Part shown: piece after piece, positions 37,219-46,854 of the stretch | Layout: every line of letters begins with the position of its first letter | Numbering within the stretch: the stretch's first letter is position 1 | Source: Pseudomonas oryzihabitans | GTDB taxonomy: Bacteria > Pseudomonadota > Gammaproteobacteria > Pseudomonadales > Pseudomonadaceae | Direction: 5' to 3' | DNA length: 64,000 nt | Assembly: GCF_001518815.1 (NCBI RefSeq) | Contig: NZ_CP013987.1 | Coordinates: 1,467,001-1,531,000, forward strand | Position numbers and translations under genes: made by a program | Notes under the pieces: model-generated | What the model saw: the letters and a program-made list of their open reading frames with translations, nothing else | Databases searched by the model: none | What the model was told of the DNA's origin: nothing

Positions 37219-37586
37219 CAGAAATGCTCCTTTGGGTTGAAAGTCAGCCATCGTGTCAGCCGTGGCTGTTTGTTCTAATAGCGGCACATATAGCACCTCT
37301 CTTAGAGAGGCGATAGGTTTCATCAAAATTTTGTGTGTGATGAACGGATTAGCCAAGACTCTTAAGAAATCTCTTTAAGAGTTCCCCTCCGATCGTCGTA
37401 CCCGGATCGTGATAGCAAAAAGCATGCACAAATCTTCAATTCCAGTCCCCGCCTGTCTTTCGCGGGTCTATTCCCTGGGCCCTGGGCAGTTTCCAGAGCG
37501 CTGATTGCACCTTTGTGACACCAAAGGTTTCACTTACCCGAGGTCATGCACACTTTTAGTGCTGACCGGTGTTAGCAGGAGATGAG
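37219..37586. promoter_or_regulatory. oprD/HIT divergent promoter region with three inverted repeats
   Basis: A 368-bp gene-free stretch with lower GC than its surroundings. Three perfect inverted repeats are seen: CCTCTC-TTA-GAGAGG (37296-37310), ACTCTTAA-N9-TTAAGAGT (37358-37382) and ACCTTTG-N6-CAAAGGT (37509-37528). The first two lie on the oprD side and fit operators or leader hairpins; the third is near the HIT-gene promoter. No regulator was recognised. Confidence 0.55.
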
Positions 37587-38003
37587 ATGTTCCAAATCGA
37601 CTCACGGTTGGCCGGCGACACCCTGGAGGTGGCGTCCTTGACGCTCTGCCAGGTGCTGTTGCTGAACGATCAACGCTATGACTGGCTGGTTCTGGTACCG
37701 CGACGTGAAAGTGTTACCGAGGTGCTCGATCTGTCACCGCTGGACCAGGCGCAACTGTGGCGAGAGGTGACACTTGTCGCTGGGGTGTTGCGTGAAGCGC
37801 AGCCGGATTACAAATTAAACATTGGTGCCCTGGGTAACATCGTCCGGCAACTTCATCTGCATATCCTGCTGCGGCGGGAAGGTGATCCCGCCTGGCCGGG
37901 CCCGGTTTGGGGCCATTCGCCCCGTGAGCCCTACAGCGAAGAAGCCGGACAGGCGGCCGTTGCCCGCTGGCGAGCGCAGTTGGAGCAGGAGGTACAGGCA
38001 TGA
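37587..38003 (+). CDS. HIT-domain hydrolase
   Basis: 138 residues of the histidine triad superfamily, a nucleotide hydrolase or transferase. The triad reads RQLHLHILLRR: the first His of H-x-H-x-H is Gln, the pattern I recall for this pseudomonad subgroup. AGGAG at 37577-37581 fixes the start at 37587. Overlaps slyX by 4 bp. Physiological substrate unknown. Confidence 0.85.
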   Translation: MFQIDSRLAGDTLEVASLTLCQVLLLNDQRYDWLVLVPRRESVTEVLDLSPLDQAQLWREVTLVAGVLREAQPDYKLNIGALGNIVRQLHLHILLRREGDPAWPGPVWGHSPREPYSEEAGQAAVARWRAQLEQEVQA

Positions 38004-38209
38004 CTCTTGAAGAGCGTATCGCCGATCTGGAAATGCGTCAGGCGTTTCAGGACGACACCATCCAGACCCTCAATGACATCATCGTCGAGCAGCAACGCGC
38101 CCTGGATCGCTGTGCGGCGCAGATCCGCCTGCTGGCCGAGCGCCAGGCCGAGTTGCAAAGCGGTGGTGGCGGGGGGATGCCGGACGAGGCGCCGCCGCCC
38201 CACTATTGA
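38000..38209 (+). CDS. slyX: SlyX family protein
   Basis: 69-residue coiled-coil protein. EERIADLEMRQAFQDDTIQTLNDIIVEQQRALD is the conserved SlyX heptad region and the Pro-rich C-terminus APPPHY is the family signature. Function unknown. Start overlaps the HIT stop, indicating coupling. The following 192 bp to gdhB hold a small hairpin near 38297-38315 (TGCAC-N7-GTGCA) but no gene. Confidence 0.9.
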   Translation: MTLEERIADLEMRQAFQDDTIQTLNDIIVEQQRALDRCAAQIRLLAERQAELQSGGGGGMPDEAPPPHY

Positions 38210-38401
38210 GATCCGTTCCGCAGCTGAATCTTGTTGTCGCCCTGACGTACGTGCGCGACTGTCTTTGCCGGCTACTCTAGCGGCACTGCATCTTTGCACT
38301 TTTTTGGTGCAGTCCGGCCTCGTCCCTTGTGGAACTCGCTCCGGGAGAGGCCTGTCCTCTGCGGAGCGAAGCCCACAGCACCTTCAGGACGGAGTACGGT
38401 T

Positions 38402-41400
38402 ATGGCGTTTTTCACCGCTGCCAGCCAAGCGGATTTCCAACAACAACTCAAAAATGCCCTCGCGGCCCATGTCGAAGGGGAAACCCTCGAGCAACTGGAG
38501 CGCTTTACCGCCCAGTTCTTCGGCATCGTCCCGCTGGAAGAACTCACTCAACGCCGGCTGTCCGACCTGGTCGGCTGCGTACTGTCGGCCTGGCGGCTGC
38601 TGGATGTCTTCGATCCCGCCGAACCGCGGGTTCAGGTCTTCAACCCGGATTACGAGCGACACGGCTGGCAATCGAGCCATACCGTGGTCGAGGTGCTGCA
38701 TGTCGATTCGCCGTTCCTGGTGGACTCGGTGCGCATGGAACTCAATCGCCAGGGTTACAGCGTCCATACCCTGCAGAACAGCGTCCTCAGCGTGCGCCGG
38801 GATGCCCAGGGCCGCCTGATCGAACTGCTGCCCAAGGGACAGCAGGGCGAAGGGGTAAGCCGCGAGGCACTGATGTTTCTCGAGATCGATCGCTGCGCGG
38901 CAGCCACCGAGTTGCGCACCCTGGAAGCCGCGCTACAGGAAATCCTCGGCGAGGTGCGGCTGACGGTCGGTGACTTCGCTGCCATGAAGGCCAAGGTCGC
39001 CGACCTGCTGGGCTGGCTGGATCGGCGTCCGGCCGGGGTGGACGACGGCGAGCTGGCCGAGGTCAAGGCCTTCCTGGACTGGCTGCGCAACGACAGATTC
39101 ACCTTTCTTGGCTACGAGGAATTTACCGTCGAGGGCGATGGTGATACCGCGGTACAACACTATGTGCCCGACTCCCTGCTGGGACTGTCGCGGCGTCTGC
39201 GCGGCCGACCGGAAACCGCCGAGATCAGCCTTTCCGGCGATCCGCTGCGCTATCTGCGCGAGCCGGTGTTGCTGTCCTTCGCCAAAGCCGCCGATCCAAG
39301 TCGCGTGCACCGTCCGGCCTATCCGGATTTCGTCTCCCTGCGTGAAGTGGACACCAATGGCCGGGTGGTGCGCGAGCATCGTTTCATGGGGCTCTATACC
39401 TCCAGCGTCTACAACGACAGCGTGCGCGAGATCCCCTATATCCGCCGCAAGGTCGACGAGGTGCGGCGGCGTGCCGATTTCGACAGCAGCGCCCACCTGG
39501 GCAAGGAGCTGGCGCAGGTCCTCGAAGGGTTGCCACGGGACGATCTGTTCCAGACCCCGGTAGACGATCTCTTCAGCACCGCCATGGCCATCGTGCAGAT
39601 CCAGGAGCGCAGCAAGGTCCGCGTCTTCCTGCGCCGCGATCCCTATGGTCAGTTCTTCTATTGCCTGGCCTATGTGCCACGCGACATCTACTCCACCGAA
39701 GTCCGCCAGCGCATGCAGCAGATCCTCATGGATCGCCTGCATGGCACCGATTGCGAGTTCTGGACCTTCTTCTCCGAGTCCGTGCTGGCGCGGGTGCAGT
39801 TCATCCTTCGCGTCGATCCGCTGCAGCCGCAGGACGTCGATCCGGCGCGCCTGGAACAGGAGATGATGCAGGCCTGCCGTAGCTGGAAGGACGACTTCGC
39901 CAGCCTGATGGTGGACAGCTTCGGCGAGGCCCAGGGCACCTCCATCCTGGCCGACTATCCGCTGGGTTTCCCGGCCGGTTACCGCGAGCGCTTCGCACCG
40001 CACCTGGCCGTGGTGGACATGCGTCACCTGCTGGCCCTGAATGACGAGCGTCGTCTGGCCATGGGCTTCTACCAGCCGCTGACCCAGACCGGCGACAACA
40101 TCCTGCACTGCAAGCTCTATCACGCCGATACGCCCCTGGCGCTGTCGGACGTCCTGCCGATCCTGGAAAACCTCGGTCTGCGGGTACTGGGTGAATTCCC
40201 CTACGAGCTGCGTCATCGCAATGGTCGCCGCTACTGGATCCATGATTTCGCTTTCACCACCGTGGCCGGGCTGGAGCTGGACCTGCAGCAACTCAACGAC
40301 ACCTTCCAGGACGCCTTCGTCCAGGTGGTGGACGGTCAGGCGGAAAACGACAGCTTCAACCGGCTGGTACTGACCGCCGGGCTGCCCTGGCGTGACGTCG
40401 CGGTGCTGCGGGCCTATGCGCGCTATCTCAAGCAGATCCGCATCGGTTTCGACATCGGTTATATCGCCGCCACCCTCAACGCCCATGTCGACATCGCCCG
40501 GGAACTGGTGCGGCTGTTCCGCATGAAGTTCTACCTGGCGCGGCGCATGACCAGCGAAGACCTGGACGACAAGCAGCAGCGCCTGGAGCAGGCCATCCTC
40601 AGCGCCCTGGACGACGTCGCGGTGCTCAACGAGGACCGCATCCTGCGGCGCTACCTGGACCTGATCAAGGCGACTTTGCGCACCAACGTCTTCCAGACCG
40701 ATGCCGCCGGCAAGCCCAAGGCCTACTTCAGCTTCAAGCTCGATCCCAAGGCCATTCCCGAGCTGCCGCGCCCGGTGCCGCGCTACGAGATCTTCGTCTA
40801 CAGCCCGCGTGTGGAAGGCGTGCACCTCCGCTTCGGCAATGTCGCCCGTGGCGGCCTGCGCTGGTCGGATCGTGAGGAGGACTACCGCACCGAGGTGCTG
40901 GGCCTGGTCAAGGCGCAGCAGGTCAAGAACTCGGTGATCGTGCCCGTGGGCGCCAAGGGCGGCTTCGTGCCGCGGCGACTGCCCACCGGTGGCTCCCGTG
41001 ACGACATCCAGGCCGAGGCCATTGCCTGCTACCGCATCTTCATCAGTGGGCTGCTGGACATCACCGACAACCTCAAGGATGGCGAGGTGGTTCCGCCTGC
41101 CGCGGTGGTGCGCTACGACGGCGACGACCCCTATCTGGTGGTGGCGGCCGACAAGGGCACCGCGACCTTCTCCGATATCGCCAACGGCATCGCCCAGGAC
41201 TACGGTTTCTGGCTCGACGACGCCTTCGCCTCCGGCGGCTCGGCGGGTTACGACCACAAGAAGATGGGCATCACTTCCCGGGGCGCCTGGGTCAGCGTGC
41301 AGCGCCACTTCCGTGAGCGCGGCATCGACGTCCAGACCGATCCGGTCACCGTGGTGGGCATCGGCGACATGGCCGGCGACGTCTTCGGCAACGGTCTCTT

Positions 41401-43249
41401 GCGTTCGCGCAGCCTGGAGCTGGTGGCGGCCTTCAACCACCTGCACATCTTCATCGACCCCAATCCGGACGCCGAGCGCAGCTATGTCGAGCGCGAGCGG
41501 CTGTTCAACCTGCCGCGGTCGAGCTGGACCGACTACGATGCCAGCCTGATCTCCCAGGGCGGCGGGATCTTCCCGCGCAGTGCCAAGCGCATCGCCATCA
41601 GCCCCGAGATGAAGGCGCGCTTCGACCTGCGGGCCGATCACCTGACGCCCAACGAGCTGATCAATGCCCTGCTCAAGGCGCCGGTCGATCTGATCTGGAA
41701 CGGCGGCATCGGCACCTACGTCAAGGCCAGCTTCGAAACCCATGCCGATATCGGCGACAAGGCCAACGATGGCCTGCGCGTGGACGGTTGCGACCTACGT
41801 GCCAAGGTGATCGGCGAGGGTGGCAACCTGGGCATGAGCCAGCTGGCGCGGGTGGAATTCGGCCTGCACGGCGGCGCCTGCAACACCGACTTCATCGATA
41901 ACGCCGGTGGCGTGGACTGCTCCGACCACGAGGTCAACATCAAGATCCTGCTGGGCGACGTGGTCTCCGCAGGTGACATGACCGTCAAGCAGCGCAACAC
42001 GCTGATGGGCGAGATGACCGACGAGGTCGGCGAGCTGGTGGTTGCCAACAACTACATGCAGACCGGTGCCCTGTCCCTGGCGGAATACCGGGCGCGGACC
42101 CACCTGGCCGAATACCAGCGGCTGATCGTGGATCTCGAGGGTCGCGGCAAGCTGGATCGTACGCTGGAATTCCTGCCCAGCGACGAGGTGCTCGCCGAGC
42201 GCGCCGCCAAGGGGCAGGGGTTGACCCGTTCCGAGCTGTCGGTGCTGATCTCCTACAGCAAGATCGACCTCAAGGAACAGTTGCTGGCCTCTTCGATGCC
42301 GGACGACGACTACCTTGCCCGGGACATGCAGGGGGCCTTCCCGCAACGCCTGACCGAGCAATTCCCCGAGGCGATGGCGCGCCATCGCCTCAAGCGCGAG
42401 ATCGTCGCCAACCAGATCGCCAACGACCTGATCAACCACATGGGCATCACCTTCGTGCAGCGCCTGTGCGAATCCACCGGCATGAGCGCGGCCGATGTCG
42501 CCCGGGCCTATGTGGTGATGCGCGACGTGCTGCATCTGCCGCACTGGTGGCGTCAGGTGGAAGCCCTGGATCATCAGGTGCCGGCCGAACTGCAGCTGCG
42601 TCTGATGAGCGAGCTGATGCGCCTGGGGCGCCGGGCCACCCGCTGGTTCCTGCGCAGCCATCGCAGTGGCCTGGATGCCGGGGCCGTGGCGGCCTTCTTC
42701 GGACCGCGTATCGCCGCACTGGGCGTACGCCTCGACGAACTGCTGCAGGGCGAGCCGCGCCAGGACTGGGAGGAACGCTTCCGCGCCTATACCGAGGCGG
42801 GCGTTCCCGAATTGCTGGCACGGGTCGTGGCTGGGACCAATCACATCTATACGCTGCTGCCGGTCATCCAGGCCGCGGAGGTCACTGCCCAGGATCCCCT
42901 GGAAGTGGCGGCCACCTGGTTCGCTGCGGGCGATGTGCTGGATCTGGCCTGGTATCAGCAGCAGCTCAACCAGCTGCCGGTGGCCAATGCCTGGCAGGCC
43001 CTGGCGCGCGAGGCGTTCCGTGACGAGGTGGATCTCCAGCAACGCACCATCACCATCGGCATGCTCAACTTGAGCGAGGCGCCCAGTGATCCGGAGGCAC
43101 GGCTCTCGCTGTGGCTGGAGCGGCACCGGGCAGCGGTGGAGCGCTGGCGCGGGCTGCTGGTGGATCTGCGTAATGCCACCGGACAGGACTACGCGATGTA
43201 CAGCGTCGCCAGTCGTGAACTGGCGGATCTGGCCAGCAGCAGCGTCTGA
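38402..43249 (+). CDS. gdhB: NAD-specific glutamate dehydrogenase (large, 180-kDa class)
   Basis: 1615 residues; catabolic NAD-dependent oxidative deamination of glutamate to 2-oxoglutarate. The N-terminal regulatory half (about 1-700, with ACT-like segments) is followed by the catalytic domain: RGGLRWSDREEDYRTEVLGLVKAQ, PVGAKGGFVPRRLP, YDHKKMGITSRGAW, VGIGDMAGDVFGNGLL, and LIWNGGIGTYVKAS. The C-terminal 350 residues are helical. Length and motifs match the P. aeruginosa GdhB class, which is allosterically regulated. The start at 38402 matches the family N-terminus; an upstream extension is rejected. Confidence 0.96.
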   Translation: MAFFTAASQADFQQQLKNALAAHVEGETLEQLERFTAQFFGIVPLEELTQRRLSDLVGCVLSAWRLLDVFDPAEPRVQVFNPDYERHGWQSSHTVVEVLHVDSPFLVDSVRMELNRQGYSVHTLQNSVLSVRRDAQGRLIELLPKGQQGEGVSREALMFLEIDRCAAATELRTLEAALQEILGEVRLTVGDFAAMKAKVADLLGWLDRRPAGVDDGELAEVKAFLDWLRNDRFTFLGYEEFTVEGDGDTAVQHYVPDSLLGLSRRLRGRPETAEISLSGDPLRYLREPVLLSFAKAADPSRVHRPAYPDFVSLREVDTNGRVVREHRFMGLYTSSVYNDSVREIPYIRRKVDEVRRRADFDSSAHLGKELAQVLEGLPRDDLFQTPVDDLFSTAMAIVQIQERSKVRVFLRRDPYGQFFYCLAYVPRDIYSTEVRQRMQQILMDRLHGTDCEFWTFFSESVLARVQFILRVDPLQPQDVDPARLEQEMMQACRSWKDDFASLMVDSFGEAQGTSILADYPLGFPAGYRERFAPHLAVVDMRHLLALNDERRLAMGFYQPLTQTGDNILHCKLYHADTPLALSDVLPILENLGLRVLGEFPYELRHRNGRRYWIHDFAFTTVAGLELDLQQLNDTFQDAFVQVVDGQAENDSFNRLVLTAGLPWRDVAVLRAYARYLKQIRIGFDIGYIAATLNAHVDIARELVRLFRMKFYLARRMTSEDLDDKQQRLEQAILSALDDVAVLNEDRILRRYLDLIKATLRTNVFQTDAAGKPKAYFSFKLDPKAIPELPRPVPRYEIFVYSPRVEGVHLRFGNVARGGLRWSDREEDYRTEVLGLVKAQQVKNSVIVPVGAKGGFVPRRLPTGGSRDDIQAEAIACYRIFISGLLDITDNLKDGEVVPPAAVVRYDGDDPYLVVAADKGTATFSDIANGIAQDYGFWLDDAFASGGSAGYDHKKMGITSRGAWVSVQRHFRERGIDVQTDPVTVVGIGDMAGDVFGNGLLRSRSLELVAAFNHLHIFIDPNPDAERSYVERERLFNLPRSSWTDYDASLISQGGGIFPRSAKRIAISPEMKARFDLRADHLTPNELINALLKAPVDLIWNGGIGTYVKASFETHADIGDKANDGLRVDGCDLRAKVIGEGGNLGMSQLARVEFGLHGGACNTDFIDNAGGVDCSDHEVNIKILLGDVVSAGDMTVKQRNTLMGEMTDEVGELVVANNYMQTGALSLAEYRARTHLAEYQRLIVDLEGRGKLDRTLEFLPSDEVLAERAAKGQGLTRSELSVLISYSKIDLKEQLLASSMPDDDYLARDMQGAFPQRLTEQFPEAMARHRLKREIVANQIANDLINHMGITFVQRLCESTGMSAADVARAYVVMRDVLHLPHWWRQVEALDHQVPAELQLRLMSELMRLGRRATRWFLRSHRSGLDAGAVAAFFGPRIAALGVRLDELLQGEPRQDWEERFRAYTEAGVPELLARVVAGTNHIYTLLPVIQAAEVTAQDPLEVAATWFAAGDVLDLAWYQQQLNQLPVANAWQALAREAFRDEVDLQQRTITIGMLNLSEAPSDPEARLSLWLERHRAAVERWRGLLVDLRNATGQDYAMYSVASRELADLASSSV

Positions 43250-43302
43250 GGTGCAGGGTGTCCTTGAGCGAGGCTCGAGGTCACCCTGAATCCAGAGGGC
43301 AA

Positions 43303-43341
43303 TGAAAAGGCAGCGTACCCCAGGGTGCGCCGCCTTTTTTG
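43303..43341. terminator. Rho-independent terminator between gdhB and the convergent hydrolase gene
   Basis: AAAAGGC-A-GCGTACCC and GGGTGCGC-CGCCTTTTTT form a long stem with two mismatches, ending in six T on the plus strand and four A on the left; it can serve both convergent genes. Confidence 0.85.
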
Positions 43342-43355
43342 CTGTCTGGGGCCGA

Positions 43356-44381
43356 TCAGTGACTGGCCGGGTCGCTCGGGGACCTCAGGGCATTCAGGCC
43401 TTGCAGTAGCGCCTGGTGGAAGCGTTCTGGCGCCTGCATCTGGGGCGCATGACCCAGGTCGTCGAATTCCACCAGCGTCGCCTGGGGAATGCGCTTGGCC
43501 GCTGCCTTGCCCAATTCGGGATAGTGACCCAGTCGCGCCTTGATCTCGGCGGGGGCCGCATCCTTGCCAATGGCGGTGGTATCGCGCTGACCTATCAGCA
43601 GCAGGGTCGGCATGCGCAGCTGCCCGAATTCATAGACCACCGGCTGGCTGTAGATCATGTCGTAGATCAGCGCAGAATTCCACGCGACCCTCTCCTTGCC
43701 CGGGCCGTCATTGAGGCCAGCCAGCATGGTTACCCAGCGCTCGTAACGGGGCGACCACTGACCGGCGTAATAGGTGGTCCTTTCGTAGTCGCGGATGGCG
43801 TCGGCCGAGGTGTTGAGCTCCCGGGCGTACCACTGGTCGACGCTACGATAGGGCACGCCCAGGGCCTTCCAGTCTTCCAGTCCGATCGGATTGACCAGGA
43901 CCAGTTGCTCGGTGGCGTGGGGGTAGAGGAGGGCGTAGCGGGTCGCCAGCATGCCACCTGTCGAATGCCCGATCAGGGTCGCCTGGGCGATGCCCAGATG
44001 GTCGAGCAGGGCCCGGGTGTTGGCCGCCAGCTGCTGGAAGCTGTACTGGTAGTGGGCCGGCTTGCTGGACTTGCAGAAGCCGATCTGATCCGGCGCCACG
44101 ACCCGATAGCCGGCAGCGCTCAATATCCGGATGCTGTCTGCCCAGGTGCCGGCGCAAAAGTTCTTGCCGTGCAAGAGCACCAGGGTTCGCCCTTTGGGTT
44201 CTCCGCTTGGCGCGACATCCAGATAGGCCATCTCTAGGCGCTGCTGCTGGGAATCGAAGGCAAAGGTCCGTACCGGGAAATCGTAGTCGAAGCCTTCGAG
44301 ACGTTCTCCATAGACGGTGTCGGCCAGGGCAGGCGAACTGAGGAGCAAGGTAGTCAGGGGGAGGGCGAGACGCAGGGACAT
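43356..44381 (-). CDS. Secreted alpha/beta hydrolase
   Basis: 341 residues. Signal peptide (MSLRLALPLTTLLLSSPALA), so periplasmic or secreted. Alpha/beta hydrolase core with oxyanion region LVLLHGKNFCAGTW, nucleophile elbow LIGHSTGGML, acid Asp in LLLIGQRDTT and catalytic His in FDDLGHAPQ. A helical cap (about 165-245) covers the site. Substrate unknown; esterase or lactonase activity is plausible. Divergent from the phytochrome operon with 215 bp between. Confidence 0.85.
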   Translation of the reverse strand: MSLRLALPLTTLLLSSPALADTVYGERLEGFDYDFPVRTFAFDSQQQRLEMAYLDVAPSGEPKGRTLVLLHGKNFCAGTWADSIRILSAAGYRVVAPDQIGFCKSSKPAHYQYSFQQLAANTRALLDHLGIAQATLIGHSTGGMLATRYALLYPHATEQLVLVNPIGLEDWKALGVPYRSVDQWYARELNTSADAIRDYERTTYYAGQWSPRYERWVTMLAGLNDGPGKERVAWNSALIYDMIYSQPVVYEFGQLRMPTLLLIGQRDTTAIGKDAAPAEIKARLGHYPELGKAAAKRIPQATLVEFDDLGHAPQMQAPERFHQALLQGLNALRSPSDPASH

Positions 44382-44596
44382 GAGGTGATCCGGAGGGTCA
44401 AACCTGCTCCGACTGGCAAGCTGCAGGGAAGATTCCGGAGCGCCGGGCAACGGCTGTCGCAATTCATGTCGATACCTACCGTCCATGCCGTTTCGCTTCG
44501 CGTCAAGCTTAGGGTCTGATAGTCTGAGAGACCCTTGTCCACGTTTCTGCGCACCTCTCTCCCTGCGCTTTCTTCCGATCACGTGAGGTTCCCGGT

Positions 44597-46846
44597 TTGG
44601 CGCTCGAGTCATCTTCCAAGACCCAGCCCGATGCTCTGGCCGACTGCGCCAACGAGCCGATCCAGATTCCCGGCAGCATTCAGGAACATGGCTTCCTGTT
44701 CGCTGTAGAAGAACCGGATCTACGCATCGTGCAGGCCAGTGCCAATGTCCGCGAATACCTTGGCCTGGCCGTGGAAGACGTGCTTGGCCGAACCCTAGGC
44801 GAACTGCTGCCGGAGCGAGACCTGCTCGCCATGCTCGGTGCGCTCACGCAGGAAGAGCAGAATCCCATCTACCAGGGCGACGTGACCCTGGGCCCGCAGC
44901 AGCAGACGTTCGCTCTATTCATGCATCGCTTCGGTGGCGTGCTGATCGTCGAGTTCGAAGCGCCGGTGGACAGCCGGCTCGGTCTCAATACCCTCTATCC
45001 CATGGTGCGGGTATTCATCGAACAGCTGCATCAGGCCGAAACCGTCGAGGCCATCGCGACCCTGGCGGTGCGCGAGGCCAAGCGCATTTCCGGTTTCGAT
45101 CACACCATGATCTATCGCTTCGACGAGGACGGTCATGGCCAGGTGCTGGCCGAGGAGCTCGACCCGGGCGTACCCAGCTATCTGGGGCTGAGGTTTCCTG
45201 CTTCGGACATTCCCGCCCAGGCGCGTCGGCTGTATCTGGAAAATCGCATTCGGGTGATCGGCAACGCCAACTATGAGCCGTCGCCCCTGCAACCACAGAC
45301 CAACCCTGTCACTGGGCAGCCGCTCGATCTCAGCTTCGCGCAACTGCGCAGCGTCTCGCCGGTGCACCTGCAGTACATGAGGAACATGGGCACCCTGGCG
45401 TCCATGTCCATTTCCATCGTGGTTGGCGGCCGTCTCTGGGGCCTGGTGCTCTGCCACGACCGCCAGCCGCAGCGCGTCTCCTTCCAGACGCGCACGGCCT
45501 GCGAGCTGTTCGGTCGCGTGCTGTCGTTGCAGATCGATGCGGCCGAGACCCACGCGCAATCCGATCGCCGCCTGGCGCTGCGCCAGTCCATGGTACAGAT
45601 GCTCTCGACCATGGCCGACCGCGACAGCGTCTGCCAGGGCCTGCTGGAGTTGCCGCAGGTCTATCTGGACTTCGCGCGGGCGCAGGGCGCCGCCATCGTC
45701 TCTTCCGAAGGCACCGAACTGATCGGCCAGACTCCGCCGCGCGAGGTGGTGGACGGTCTGGTCGAATGGCTGTCGGTCAACGTCAAGGACCACTACATCA
45801 CCGATAACGTCGCCAAGGACATCGCCGAGCTGCCGCAGCTCGCCCAGCATGCCGCTGGGGTATTGGCCGTGCCCATTTCCGAGCTGCATTCCCACTATCT
45901 GATTTGGTTCCGCAGCGAGCTGGTCCAGGTGGTCAACTGGGCAGGACGGCCGACCAAGCAGGAAGGCAGCGACGGACGGCTGTCGCCGCGGCAAAGTTTC
46001 GTGCTCTGGCAGGAAACGGTACGGGGGCTGTCGCTACCCTGGTCCGCGCTGGAGCTGGAAAGCGCCATCGAGCTGCGCAACGCGGTCCGCGGCATCGTGC
46101 TGCGCAAGGCCGAGGAAATGGCCGAACTGGCCGAAGAACTGCAGCGCAGCAACAAGGAATTGGCCGCCTTTTCCTACAGCGTGTCCCACGACCTGCGTGC
46201 ACCGCTGCGGCATATTGCCGGCTATGCCGAGCTGCTGGGCGACATCGAAGGTGGCAAGCTGTCGGATCGCGGGCGCCGATTCCTGGAAAACATCGGGTCC
46301 TCGGCACGCTTCGCCGGCAGCCTGGTCGACAATCTGCTGAGCTTCTCGCAGATGGGACGAGCGGCGATCCGCTACTCCGACGTCAACCTCACCGCGCTGG
46401 TGGAGGCCATCCGCGAAGAGATGGCGCCGGACTACGAGGAGCGGGAGGTCGAATGGCGTGTCGGTCCGCTTCCCGTGGTCATCGCCGACGCCGCCTTCGT
46501 CCATCTCGCCTTGCGCAATCTCCTGGCCAACGCCATCAAGTACAGCCGTTATGAAGAACCTGCGGTGATCGAGATCGGCACCCTGCCGAGCGATTCCGAA
46601 GACATCATCTTCGTCCGGGACAATGGCGTCGGCTTCAACATGGATTACGTGGGCAAACTGTTCGGGGTCTTCCAGCGTTTGCACCACGCCGATGAATTCG
46701 AAGGGGTCGGTATCGGTCTGGCCAGCGTCAGACGCATCATCGAGCGCCATGACGGTCGCGTCTGGGCAGAAGGTGCCATAGGCGAGGGCGCTACCTTCTA
46801 TTTCGCTCTGCCCAAACAACGCCCTTCACCGGTACACAAAAGGTAG
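44597..46846 (+). CDS. bphP: Bacteriophytochrome sensor histidine kinase
   Basis: 749-residue red/far-red photoreceptor kinase, cytoplasmic. Domains: PAS (about 15-110), GAF with the biliverdin-pocket motif PASDIP (201-206, Asp204), PHY with the tongue IWFRSE (436-441), HisKA with SHDLRAPLR (His531), and HATPase_c (NLLANAIKYS, DNGVGFN, GVGIGLASV). The biliverdin-linking Cys is Cys17 in DCANEPIQIPGS. Translation must begin at TTG 44597: no ATG or GTG in frame lies before Cys17, and GAGG is 8 nt upstream. No C-terminal receiver; a separate receiver gene follows after 8 bp. The chromophore-forming heme oxygenase is the last gene of the cluster. Confidence 0.95.
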   Translation: MALESSSKTQPDALADCANEPIQIPGSIQEHGFLFAVEEPDLRIVQASANVREYLGLAVEDVLGRTLGELLPERDLLAMLGALTQEEQNPIYQGDVTLGPQQQTFALFMHRFGGVLIVEFEAPVDSRLGLNTLYPMVRVFIEQLHQAETVEAIATLAVREAKRISGFDHTMIYRFDEDGHGQVLAEELDPGVPSYLGLRFPASDIPAQARRLYLENRIRVIGNANYEPSPLQPQTNPVTGQPLDLSFAQLRSVSPVHLQYMRNMGTLASMSISIVVGGRLWGLVLCHDRQPQRVSFQTRTACELFGRVLSLQIDAAETHAQSDRRLALRQSMVQMLSTMADRDSVCQGLLELPQVYLDFARAQGAAIVSSEGTELIGQTPPREVVDGLVEWLSVNVKDHYITDNVAKDIAELPQLAQHAAGVLAVPISELHSHYLIWFRSELVQVVNWAGRPTKQEGSDGRLSPRQSFVLWQETVRGLSLPWSALELESAIELRNAVRGIVLRKAEEMAELAEELQRSNKELAAFSYSVSHDLRAPLRHIAGYAELLGDIEGGKLSDRGRRFLENIGSSARFAGSLVDNLLSFSQMGRAAIRYSDVNLTALVEAIREEMAPDYEEREVEWRVGPLPVVIADAAFVHLALRNLLANAIKYSRYEEPAVIEIGTLPSDSEDIIFVRDNGVGFNMDYVGKLFGVFQRLHHADEFEGVGIGLASVRRIIERHDGRVWAEGAIGEGATFYFALPKQRPSPVHKR

Positions 46847-46854
46847 TTCTCTTC

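Noticed and set aside
37587-38003. Inactivated HIT enzyme because the first triad His is Gln
   Set aside because: Related pseudomonad HIT proteins at the same locus have Gln there too as I recall, and the remaining His residues are intact, so it is not treated as broken.
38933-41743. Open frame of 936 codons antisense to gdhB
   Set aside because: Same shadow effect. The plus-strand GdhB has intact motifs through the entire interval.
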